A stretch of DNA of 6,033 nt from Candidatus Aminicenantota bacterium. GTDB lineage: Bacteria > Acidobacteriota > Aminicenantia > UBA2199. Position 1 is the first letter of the stretch, and every line of letters starts with the position of its first letter. Shown in pieces: positions 1-5,585 of this stretch. The stretch spans positions 1 through 6,033 of the forward strand of contig JAGLQA010000590.1 of NCBI GenBank assembly GCA_023137075.1, given 5' to 3'. The notes below the pieces were generated by a model that saw nothing but the letters and a program-made list of their open reading frames with translations, was not told the origin of the DNA and did no database searches. A program made the translations under genes and the position numbers.

Positions 1-12
1 CCTTTATTCCGG

Positions 13-396
13 TCATTTACCGCCTTCTTCCTTTTTACCCGTACTCTTTTTAAAGATTGCCGGGTATTTGAATTTCAAATCTTCTAAAACCGCTAAGGCC
101 GAATGACGCACAATCGGCAGTTCTTTATACCAATACAAAAAATCTTTCATCTCCGTGTCCACCGGCGCCCCGGGAGAAAAACCGTCACTCGCCTCTTCTC
201 CCTTGATCAGCCAGTTTAAATCGATGTCCGCCGCATCTTTCAACTTTTCTAAGAACCGGCTGTCGGGAAAACGTTTTCCGTTTTCATAATTGGATAAGGT
301 AAACTGCGATACGCCTAACTTTTTTGAGAATTCACCCTGTGAAAGCCTGAGAAAAACTCTAATTTTTTTTAACCGGGATCCAGGTGTATCCGACAT
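13..396 (-). CDS. XRE-family helix-turn-helix transcriptional regulator
   Basis: Predicted 127-residue DNA-binding regulator of the Cro/CI (HTH_3) type. Residues 8-60 form the five-helix domain: the LSQGEFSKKLGVS segment (18-30) is helix 2 plus turn, followed by the recognition helix QFTLSNYENG (31-40). The tail (61-127), which starts with NWLIKGEE and is rich in charged helix-forming residues, may mediate dimerisation. I start it at the ATG at 396 rather than the in-frame TTG at 420. The TTG would lie between the -35 and -10 boxes of a strong promoter, and transcription is predicted to begin at the A of the ATG. No SD precedes the ATG, so the mRNA is probably leaderless. The gene is divergent from the 622-1187 operon and may regulate it, itself, or both. 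The class is clear; the target is unknown. Confidence 0.9.
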   Translation of the reverse strand: MSDTPGSRLKKIRVFLRLSQGEFSKKLGVSQFTLSNYENGKRFPDSRFLEKLKDAADIDLNWLIKGEEASDGFSPGAPVDTEMKDFLYWYKELPIVRHSALAVLEDLKFKYPAIFKKSTGKKEEGGK

Positions 397-402
397 GCTG
401 CG

Positions 403-431
403 ATTGTACCAACTCAACAAAAAATTGTCAA
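403..431 (-). promoter_or_regulatory. sigma70-type promoter of the XRE gene, leaderless start
   Basis: On the minus strand the -35 box TTGACA (431-426, perfect) and -10 box TACAAT (408-403, one mismatch) are separated by exactly 17 bases. The seventh base after the -10 box is A396, the first base of the XRE start codon, so the transcript would have no 5' leader. The sequence ATAACCGGTC (441-432) abuts the upstream side of the -35 box and also occurs in the kinase operator. Confidence 0.72.
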
Positions 432-434
432 GAC

Positions 435-458
435 CGGTTATTTCTCCTGCGATTACCG
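435..458. promoter_or_regulatory. possible operator half-sites next to the XRE promoter
   Basis: CGGTTAT (435-441) and ATTACCG (452-458) form an imperfect inverted repeat with one mismatch and a 10-base gap, just upstream of the XRE -35 box. The left half lies in the 10-mer GACCGGTTAT (432-441), found exactly in the kinase operator at 5549-5558, where the comparable gap is 12 bases. It could be an autoregulatory site; the unequal spacing and the mismatch keep this tentative. Confidence 0.3.
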
Positions 459-517
459 AGAACTTTTTTTCGTGGCTGAATTAAAATCATAGAAATGGAA
501 GCGCCTTTGTAAGCATT

Positions 518-528
518 TATACTGTATA
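518..528. repeat. short palindrome TATACTGTATA in the divergent intergenic region
   Basis: TATAC, a central T, then GTATA make a perfect 11-base odd palindrome between the two divergent promoters, about 45 bases upstream of the rightward -35 box. Its size and position suit a repressor or activator site, but short AT-rich palindromes arise often by chance. Confidence 0.25.
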
Positions 529-572
529 TGTAATTAAAAGATTGTCAAAAATAAAAAAATGCACAATAATGC

Positions 573-601
573 TTGACATTTGCTTCATGGTTTATTATCA
601 T
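573..601 (+). promoter_or_regulatory. sigma70-type promoter of the leader ORF and unknown gene
   Basis: TTGACA (573-578, perfect) and TATCAT (596-601, one mismatch to TATAAT) are 17 bases apart. Transcription should start near 607-608, giving a short leader of about 14 bases before the ATG at 622. The direct repeat TGCTTCATGG (581-590) / TGCTTATGG (603-611) straddles the -10 box and may be a regulator site. An ATG at 608 opens a five-codon frame ending at 623-625 and overlapping the next start by ATGA; this is probably incidental. Confidence 0.7.
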
Positions 602-621
602 ATGCTTATGGAGTTAAAAAA

Positions 622-753
622 ATGAACAATGTGCAGGGAACAGAAAGCCGGAAAACACCCGCTGTATGGCGGAAGGCCGGTTCCACACCCGTGGGAGTTA
701 AACCTAAAGAAACATCCGGATTCTGCTGCCTGTTCTTCCGGAGAAAAAAATGA
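622..753 (+). CDS. 43-codon leader ORF, unknown product
   Basis: A short ORF starting MNNVQGTESRK and ending CCLFFRRKK, basic, with two adjacent cysteines and no recognised domain. Support for real translation comes from the layout: near-consensus promoter, GGAG SD (610-613) eight bases before the ATG, and a stop that overlaps the next gene's start as ATGA (750-753). Its last third covers a hairpin (TCCGGA 715-720 with TCCGGA 737-742) that buries the SD of the next gene, so ribosomes translating this ORF would open that hairpin. It may therefore be a regulatory leader peptide rather than a functional protein. Alternatively the segment is a structured RNA and the frame is fortuitous; 43 codons are too few for codon use to decide. 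Confidence 0.5.
   Translation: MNNVQGTESRKTPAVWRKAGSTPVGVKPKETSGFCCLFFRRKK
631..742 (+). ncRNA. candidate structured leader RNA
   Basis: Several GC-rich helices can be drawn. They are GTG/CAC (631-633, 686-688), GGAAC/GTTCC (637-641, 680-684), GCC/GGC (647-649, 675-677) and CCGC/GCGG (659-662, 669-672, six-base loop). A separate hairpin pairs TCCGGA 715-720 with 737-742. Two alternatives compete: AGCCGG 646-651 with CCGGTT 677-682, and GAACAG 638-643 with CTGTTC 730-735. Mutually exclusive pairing suggests a switch or attenuator-like leader. It matches no tRNA, group II intron domain V or riboswitch that I recognise. This is hand folding without energies or covariation. Confidence 0.35.
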
Positions 754-1187
754 AAAAAAAGTTTATCCTTATTGTAGAATTTGACGCAGAGATCGGCGGA
801 CAACTTCGAGTCGCGGATAAAGAAAAAACAAAGTATCTCAATGTTTTATTAAAAGAGTTATTAAAACATGACCGGGCCATTCTTGACATTTACAAGCTGT
901 GGCTAATGGCGGATTTTGTAGACGGCAATCAACTTTTTGAAATGGATGCGGGCATCGTGAAAAAGACGAACGAGATCGAGTTGATACGGCCGGTTTTAGA
1001 AAGGTTAAGTCAAGAGGCTCGAGAGCATTTTGAGAAAGTCCTGAAAATGGACCGTGATCGAATTAACAGCTACTTTGAATCCTTATTCGCCCTGTTCGGA
1101 ATCTTAAATGTAGGGAAAGTAAATTTTATCGAGAAAGGAAAGCAAACAAAGACAAACAATAAAAAAATATTATATCTTAAAACTTGA
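750..1187 (+). CDS. hypothetical protein, unknown family, tandemly duplicated
   Basis: A 145-residue soluble protein of no family I recognise. It opens with a beta-strand-like stretch MKKKFILIVEFDAEIG, followed by mostly helical, highly charged sequence (about 25-125, including KYLNVLLKELLKHDRAIL and the aromatic segment IYKLWLMADF) and a lysine-rich tail. There is no signal peptide, membrane segment or visible catalytic motif. The start is fixed by the SD GGAG (740-743) six bases upstream and by the ATGA overlap with the leader ORF, which implies translational coupling. The decayed start of a second copy follows in another frame (from 1159), so the family has been duplicated in tandem and can be lost. 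Co-regulation by the divergent XRE protein is possible but unproven. Confidence 0.72.
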   Translation: MKKKFILIVEFDAEIGGQLRVADKEKTKYLNVLLKELLKHDRAILDIYKLWLMADFVDGNQLFEMDAGIVKKTNEIELIRPVLERLSQEAREHFEKVLKMDRDRINSYFESLFALFGILNVGKVNFIEKGKQTKTNNKKILYLKT

Positions 1188-1299
1188 ATTTGAGGCTGAT
1201 GCTAATAAATTACCTGTCCCCCTGCCTCCCTTGAATTAAGATGTAAAATTAGAATTGCTGTTGAGGAGAGAAGTGGATTGGGAATATCAGGTAGGTTGA
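1159..1299 (+). pseudogene. decayed 5' fragment of a paralogue of the preceding gene
   Basis: Read from an ATA at 1159 (frame differs from the preceding gene), the sequence gives IKKYYILKLEFEADANKLP, which lines up with MKKKFILIVEFDAEIGGQL at the start of the 750-1187 product: K-K, an aromatic-rich strand, E-F-(E/D)-A. A stop follows at 1237-1239. Beyond it the same frame stays open to 1297-1299 with an L/E-rich stretch that may correspond to the LLKELLK helix. The start has apparently changed from ATG to ATA, the copy is truncated, and the M48 gene promoter sits in its remains. A purine-rich stretch (1131-1140) could be the old SD. Homology is judged by eye over about 20 residues. Confidence 0.55.
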
Positions 1300-1324
1300 C
1301 CTCTTTGTGATCATGGGCTAAAAT
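1296..1324 (+). promoter_or_regulatory. sigma70-type promoter of the M48 protease gene
   Basis: TTGACC (1296-1301) and TAAAAT (1319-1324), each one mismatch from consensus, are 17 bases apart. Transcription should start near 1331, leaving about 32 bases of leader that contain the AGGAGG SD (1353-1358) of the 1363 gene. Confidence 0.65.
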
Positions 1325-1362
1325 AAAAGATCAATTATTCCATGTAAAATTCAGGAGGAAAT

Positions 1363-2634
1363 ATGAATCTCTACCTGGTTATCATACTAACTATACTGGC
1401 CGGCAAATACCTGCTGGATATTATTGTAGACCGCTTGAATATCAAGAACCTGCTCCCCGAACTTCCGGACGAATTCAAAGGCTTTTACGATGAGGAAAAG
1501 TACGCAAAATCCCAACGGTATGCCCGGGAAAATTCAAAGTCCGGCATCTTGCAAAGCACAATCAGCACGGCGATTATTATCCCCTTCATACTTCTTGGCG
1601 GATTCAACGCCATCGACCATGTCGCCAGGTCGGCGGGATATGGTCACATCGTGACCGGTTTGATCTTTTTAGGCCTGCTGCTTTTCGTTTCCGGTCTGGT
1701 CGATCTTCCTTTTTCAATATACGATACCTTTGTGATCGAAGAAAAATACGGTTTTAACAAAACAACAGTCAAAACCTTTATCCTGGATAGGGTTAAGGGC
1801 ATCATACTTGCCGTGATTATCGGGGCGCCTCTCTTCGCCCTGATTCTCTGGTTCTTCCGGGAAACCGGAAAATTGGCTCCGCTCTATATATGGGCGGTTG
1901 TTACCCTGTTCCAGCTTTTTATGATGCTGATCGCCCCGGTTGTTATCCTGCCTCTTTTTAACAAATTTACTCCCTTAGAAGAGGGAGAATTAAAGGAGGC
2001 CCTGGAGACATACGCCGGGGAAAATGATTTTAAAATAAAGGGTATTTTCAAAATGGATGAATCAAAGAGATCGACCAAACCCAACGCCTTTTTTACCGGT
2101 TTCGGCAAATCGCGCCGGATCGTGCTTTTCGACACACTCATCGAAAAGCACAGCCCCGCTGAATTGATCGCTGTCCTGGCCCATGAAATGGGACACTATA
2201 AACTAAAACACATACCCAAAACCTTAATTGCCGCCATATTGGAAACCGGGCTGATCTTCTTCATCTTTTCGCTCTTCTTAAAAAACAACGAATTGTTTGC
2301 CGCCTTTAAGATGGAACATTTATCCGTTTATGCCAGCCTGGTCTTTTTCGGTTTCCTCTATTCTCCGATATCGCTGGTCACCTCGGTGGTGATGAACATA
2401 TTTTCCCGGAAACGGGAGTATGAAGCGGACAGGTTCGCGGTAAAAACAACGGGCAAAGGAATGGAATTAGTGACCGCGTTTAAGAAACTGAGTATCGAAA
2501 GCCTTTCCAACCTGACGCCACATCCGCTAAAGGTCTTTTTTTATGACAGCCATCCCCCGATGTTAGAAAGAATCCGGGCCATAAAGGACCTGGTTCAGGA
2601 TAATCACAAGGATACTGTGGCAAAGACCCGGTAA
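1363..2634 (+). CDS. M48-family zinc metalloprotease, Ste24/CAAX prenyl protease 1-like
   Basis: A 423-residue integral-membrane protease. In eukaryotes the Ste24 family cleaves prenylated proteins; bacterial members lack that substrate and probably act in membrane-protein quality control, which is inference. Hydrophobic segments lie at about 3-20, 62-82, 96-115, 146-165, 173-199, 286-306 and 321-347, the usual seven. The zinc site is HEMGH (H274, E275, H278) with third ligand E352 in SRKREYEAD. Other family marks are PDEFKGFYDEEKYAKS in the N-terminal domain, SKRSTKPNAFFTGFGKSRR (235-252) before the catalytic helix, and C-terminal NLTPHP (383-388) and SHPPMLERI. Length is normal and all key residues are intact. 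AGGAGG lies four bases before the ATG. It has its own promoter and converges on the kinase operon, so no functional link to the neighbours is implied. Confidence 0.95.
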   Translation: MNLYLVIILTILAGKYLLDIIVDRLNIKNLLPELPDEFKGFYDEEKYAKSQRYARENSKSGILQSTISTAIIIPFILLGGFNAIDHVARSAGYGHIVTGLIFLGLLLFVSGLVDLPFSIYDTFVIEEKYGFNKTTVKTFILDRVKGIILAVIIGAPLFALILWFFRETGKLAPLYIWAVVTLFQLFMMLIAPVVILPLFNKFTPLEEGELKEALETYAGENDFKIKGIFKMDESKRSTKPNAFFTGFGKSRRIVLFDTLIEKHSPAELIAVLAHEMGHYKLKHIPKTLIAAILETGLIFFIFSLFLKNNELFAAFKMEHLSVYASLVFFGFLYSPISLVTSVVMNIFSRKREYEADRFAVKTTGKGMELVTAFKKLSIESLSNLTPHPLKVFFYDSHPPMLERIRAIKDLVQDNHKDTVAKTR

Positions 2635-2673
2635 CCCTATCTCTATACTTTTGTCAACAGCAAGGAGAAACGC

Positions 2674-2712
2674 ATGTTGCCGCACTATCCGGTCACCTCC
2701 GGGTTCAGGTGA
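2674..2712 (+). other. 12-codon ORF with good SD after the M48 gene
   Basis: ATG at 2674 opens MLPHYPVTSGFR followed by TGA at 2710-2712. AAGGAG (2662-2667) sits six bases upstream, an ideal spacing. It may be a very small translated ORF on the M48 transcript or the leftover 5' end of a gene removed when the kinase operon came to lie here. A chance match is also quite possible. Confidence 0.2.
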
Positions 2713-2714
2713 CC
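2691..2714. repeat. perfect 8-bp inverted repeat between convergent genes
   Basis: GGTCACCT (2691-2698) and AGGTGACC (2707-2714) flank the eight-base loop CCGGGTTC. The hairpin overlaps the TGA stop codon (2705-2707) of the 2705-4114 kinase and lies 57 bases after the M48 stop. It could slow transcription or protect 3' ends from both sides, but neither strand has the T-run of an intrinsic terminator, so I do not call it one. Confidence 0.45.
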
Positions 2715-4114
2715 CACTCGATTTCGATTATCCCTTTGAAGTGGAGTTCTCCCTCCACCTCTTCATCGATTTCTTCGCTTAGCTTTTCCAATTCCACATA
2801 CTTACCGGTAATAAAATTGAGCAGTATCGCATTGCCGGAAACAACCGCCGAGTACAGGGAGGTGTTGTTTATACTTACCTTTTTGGGAAGAAAATTATTG
2901 AACACGATTTTCGCGCCCCGATAATCCGAAAGTTCCATCCTCTCGCCTTCGATATATTTAATGATTTCCTGGGAAAAGGTTTTATCGTCCGGCTCAAAGG
3001 GCAGCGTGAGGGAAAAGTAGAAAGGGAAAGTGATTGTGCCGGGCGCGATGAGTTCGGTTTTTTCTTCCTCCGGCCGGGTTTGCAAGACAGCGAACAAAAC
3101 CCGCCTGAAATCATCGATTGTGTCGTACCGGTCCTCGCTATCCCTCTTTACCGCTTTGCGTATTACATCGATAATATTCGCCGGGACATTTGCGGCCCCT
3201 TCCTGCAGAAGAAACTCCCTTTCAAAATCCACAGCCAGAAAATCATGAATATTCTCCTTACCCATCACATCCGTCCAGAACCTGCCCATGAAAATTTCCG
3301 TGATAATAATTCCCAGGCTGTAAATATCCAAACGAAAATCCCGGTTGTATTTTTTAGTAAAACGGCAGGGATCGAGGTAGGCATTATGTCCGACAACTTC
3401 GGATGATTGATTGCCGGCTTCCTCTTTAAATAGCGATTTAGATGCGCCGAAGTCTCCGAGAACATAGGTGATTTTACCCTCCCGGTCTACCGCAAACAAA
3501 TTGTCGGGGCTTAAGTCCCGGTGCAGTACCCCTAAGCTGTGAAGATGAGAAATCGCGTTCACCGATTCTTTTATAATTTTTATTTTTTCATCATAGGGGA
3601 AAGGATTCCCTTCCCCGCTGCTCGCGTGTTTGATGATTTCCTGCAGTGTGCATTCGGCAAGCTCCATCATGAGCACCGGGAACCGCTCAGATCTGTCTTT
3701 TGTTTGGGCGCTCACCATTCCCCTCTTATACCGGTGAATAAACGCTTCATCCGCGATATTTACAAGCATGTCGATCTCGTTTTCAAGGTACTGCCGGGAG
3801 ATTTTCATTTCCCTGGCCGTTTTTCCCTTCTGGTTGGAAAATATCTCGTCAAATATTAACGGGACTTTCAGGGCATAAAAGGTTTTCTCAGCTGAATTAA
3901 ATACTTTAATAACCCTGCCGAATCCTCCCCTGCCGATTGATTTGACGATCGTATAGGCCTGGTCATCGATAATAATCTCATGGGTGTAAATTTTATAATT
4001 CGGGTTGTGTGAAGCGAATTCAAATTCCAGCTTTTCGGTCCGGTCATGGCCGCAGTATATGCAGCGCCGGGTCCGGCTGCTTAAAAAACGAAAACATCGC
4101 AAACACTGTTTCAT
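2705..4114 (-). CDS. Ser/Thr protein kinase with N-terminal zinc ribbon and unassigned C-terminal domain
   Basis: 469 residues; phosphorylates Ser/Thr of unknown targets, predicted cytosolic (no membrane helix, unlike PknB-type receptors). Order: zinc ribbon C4-x2-C7-x10-C18-x2-C21; Hanks-type kinase at about 53-342; then about 120 residues of strand-rich sequence matching no domain I recognise. Kinase residues present: glycine loop GRGGFGRV (61-68), K83 in YALKVP, a likely helix-C glutamate E113, HRDLSPDN (198-205, D200 catalytic), DFG (221-223) and DIYSLG (263-268). The usual APE is replaced around YLDPCR (246-251), which may affect the activation segment, but the core looks active. The ATG follows the upstream kinase stop by three bases (TAGCCGATG), with a weak GGAA six bases before it, so translation probably depends on coupling. 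It is the second gene of the operon. Confidence 0.93.
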   Translation of the reverse strand: MKQCLRCFRFLSSRTRRCIYCGHDRTEKLEFEFASHNPNYKIYTHEIIIDDQAYTIVKSIGRGGFGRVIKVFNSAEKTFYALKVPLIFDEIFSNQKGKTAREMKISRQYLENEIDMLVNIADEAFIHRYKRGMVSAQTKDRSERFPVLMMELAECTLQEIIKHASSGEGNPFPYDEKIKIIKESVNAISHLHSLGVLHRDLSPDNLFAVDREGKITYVLGDFGASKSLFKEEAGNQSSEVVGHNAYLDPCRFTKKYNRDFRLDIYSLGIIITEIFMGRFWTDVMGKENIHDFLAVDFEREFLLQEGAANVPANIIDVIRKAVKRDSEDRYDTIDDFRRVLFAVLQTRPEEEKTELIAPGTITFPFYFSLTLPFEPDDKTFSQEIIKYIEGERMELSDYRGAKIVFNNFLPKKVSINNTSLYSAVVSGNAILLNFITGKYVELEKLSEEIDEEVEGELHFKGIIEIEWVT

Positions 4115-4117
4115 CGG

Positions 4118-5497
4118 CTATTCCAATTCTCCGAAATATTTTTTTATCTTAAAGATGGTACTACCTAAGATGAGTAATGCGCCGGAGGTCAGTTCTATCC
4201 TGGAATTTCCGATGGGCAGATTGTTAAATAACCCCGAGTTGGTGGGTTGTTCCCCATCACAGCCGTCGATATAATACACTTTTTTATCTTTCTTTATCAA
4301 CCGGCCATGCACCTTGGACATCCAGTTATCACTCCGGAAGGCAATATGACAACTGCCGCTGCTCCGGCCCATTAAAATTTCAAAATCCTCTCCTTGCAGA
4401 TCAACAACAATTGAAATATCCCCCGCTTCTAATCCAGGGTCTCTTATTAATCGCAAGCTGCCCGGTGTTTCCCTGGTTTTGATGTTTTGAAGCGGCTCTA
4501 TATGAAGCATGATAGTTCCCAGCTTCTCCCGGCATTTATCACAATGTTCTGCGGGAGGCAATGTTTCGTGAGCGCATTTAAGGCACTTGAAATAACTGTC
4601 CGGGCAATAGGTGTCGTCTTTTTTGGCGGGTCCCGATACGGAAAACCGGAAGGGATTGACTTTTAAATCTTTGAGAAGAGCATCGAGCTGCGGCCGTTTC
4701 AATGGTGAAAATGCGGTGGCTTTCTTTACAAATTCCTTGAAGCGCAGTGGGATTTTTTCTAACCACCTGGTATAATCTTCTAATTCACCATTGCGCAAAT
4801 ATGCGATATAATTTTCCTGGGTGAAGGGGTGGTACCCGGTTAAGAATTCTCCGATTGTGATTCCTAAGCTGTAAACATCGTGGAGTTTCTTGACATATTT
4901 GAACCGTTCTATCGCGCTCCCCGGTTTAATTTTTAAAAGTTCCGAATGGGCGGTTCGCGCTGCCTCTAAATTGCCGTATTCGCTAAAAATATTCACCACC
5001 ACTTCCGGTGGGGAATAAAACTTTGTGCCCACCTGGCTGATCTTGCTGCCGCTGTCCCACCAGGACGAGACGCCAAAATCGATAATGACCGGCCGCGAGT
5101 CATGTACCCTTAAATTTTTCGGTTTGATGTCCCGGTGCACGATTTCCAATTCGTGGAGTTGATGAAACGCCCGGATGAGATAGATGATAAAGTCTTCGTC
5201 ATTATCTTTTTCAAAATAATCTTCCGAACTCACCGGGATATATTCCATGACATAAGCGTTTTGTTCAAATAGTATGTCGTAGATTTGAACCACGTACTCG
5301 AGGTGGTATCTTTCTCTCAATTTATCGATCCGCTTCGATTCCAGGATGAACCGGTTTGAAATCTCCGGGTTCATTATCCCGATTTCGAGTTGCTTCAATG
5401 CGTATTCATTGTTGTTGTGTTCGACTAAGTAGACGGTGCCGAAACCGCCGGCGCCCAACATGTATTTAATCTTATAATCTCCTATTTCTCTCTGCAT
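4118..5497 (-). CDS. Ser/Thr protein kinase with C-terminal zinc ribbon and FHA domain
   Basis: 459 residues, soluble. The kinase domain (about 7-280) has glycine loop GAGGFGTV (15-22), K35, likely helix-C E53, HRDIKPKN (121-128, D123 catalytic), DFG (140-142), GTKFYSPPE (157-165), DVYSLG (207-212) and R268, so it should be active. About 40 residues between PPE and DVYSLG are longer than usual. A zinc ribbon follows, C305-x2-C308-x10-C319-x2-C322, then an FHA domain (about 372-455) with GRSS (377-380), S394 and H397 in SKVHG and N420 in TNSGLFNN. FHA domains bind phosphothreonine, so it may recruit its own phosphorylated form, the downstream kinase, or a shared substrate. AGGA lies five bases before the ATG. 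It is first in the operon behind a palindromic operator. Confidence 0.94.
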   Translation of the reverse strand: MQREIGDYKIKYMLGAGGFGTVYLVEHNNNEYALKQLEIGIMNPEISNRFILESKRIDKLRERYHLEYVVQIYDILFEQNAYVMEYIPVSSEDYFEKDNDEDFIIYLIRAFHQLHELEIVHRDIKPKNLRVHDSRPVIIDFGVSSWWDSGSKISQVGTKFYSPPEVVVNIFSEYGNLEAARTAHSELLKIKPGSAIERFKYVKKLHDVYSLGITIGEFLTGYHPFTQENYIAYLRNGELEDYTRWLEKIPLRFKEFVKKATAFSPLKRPQLDALLKDLKVNPFRFSVSGPAKKDDTYCPDSYFKCLKCAHETLPPAEHCDKCREKLGTIMLHIEPLQNIKTRETPGSLRLIRDPGLEAGDISIVVDLQGEDFEILMGRSSGSCHIAFRSDNWMSKVHGRLIKKDKKVYYIDGCDGEQPTNSGLFNNLPIGNSRIELTSGALLILGSTIFKIKKYFGELE

Positions 5498-5546
5498 CGT
5501 TATCCTGAGAACAATACCTTTTTATACTATCTTTTAGTAATCATCC

Positions 5547-5580
5547 TGACCGGTTATAAATAATACTTTATAACCAGTCA
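5547..5580. promoter_or_regulatory. 34-bp palindromic operator upstream of the kinase operon
   Basis: TGACCGGTTATAAA (5547-5560), TAATAC, TTTATAACCAGTCA (5567-5580): 14-base arms with one mismatch around a 6-base centre. It spans the proximal kinase promoter from its -35 box to the predicted start of transcription, so a dimeric repressor bound here would block the promoter. The symmetry also puts a weaker CTGACC / TATAAC pair (5546-5551, 5569-5574, 17-base spacer) on the plus strand, so it may fire both ways. The sequence GACCGGTTAT in it recurs beside the XRE promoter. Confidence 0.7.
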
Positions 5581-5581
5581 A
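5553..5581 (-). promoter_or_regulatory. proximal promoter of the kinase operon
   Basis: On the minus strand TTGACT (5581-5576) and TATAAC (5558-5553) are 17 bases apart, each one mismatch from consensus. Transcription should begin near 5546, giving a leader of about 49 bases. Both boxes lie almost wholly within the 5547-5580 palindrome. Confidence 0.55.
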
Positions 5582-5585
5582 GCTA

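Noticed and set aside
521..548. Second minus-strand promoter for the XRE gene (TTGACA, 16 bases, TACAGT)
   Set aside because: The -10 match is poor and the spacer is off by one; the 403-431 promoter is much better and sufficient.
642..690. Group II intron domain V (AGCCGG ... CCGGTT)
   Set aside because: The terminal pairs resemble domain V, but the internal bulge, loop and length do not fit, and there is no intron-encoded reverse transcriptase or following domain VI.
628..697. A tRNA or tRNA-like gene, prompted by GGTTCC and GC-rich stems
   Set aside because: No 7-bp acceptor pair, no GGTTCRA T-loop and no anticodon arm of the right geometry can be drawn.
606..803. A 65-codon minus-strand ORF
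   Set aside because: It lies opposite the leader ORF and the start of the 750 gene, has no SD or promoter and no domain; it is a shadow frame.
1158..1170. Programmed frameshift at the A7 run joining the 145-residue protein to the downstream frame
   Set aside because: The downstream frame is +1, not the -1 favoured by A AAA AAG-type sites. The downstream peptide matches the start of the protein, not its end, so a decayed second copy explains it better.
622..1187. A retron or other RNA-plus-reverse-transcriptase unit
   Set aside because: The gene after the structured leader has no reverse transcriptase motifs (no YxDD) and is too short.
2691..2714. Intrinsic bidirectional terminator
   Set aside because: The stem is good but there is no T-run on either strand after it.
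3030..3859. Several plus-strand ORFs of 70-108 codons opposite the kinase gene
   Set aside because: They are antisense to a clearly conserved kinase, with no SD or recognisable domain.
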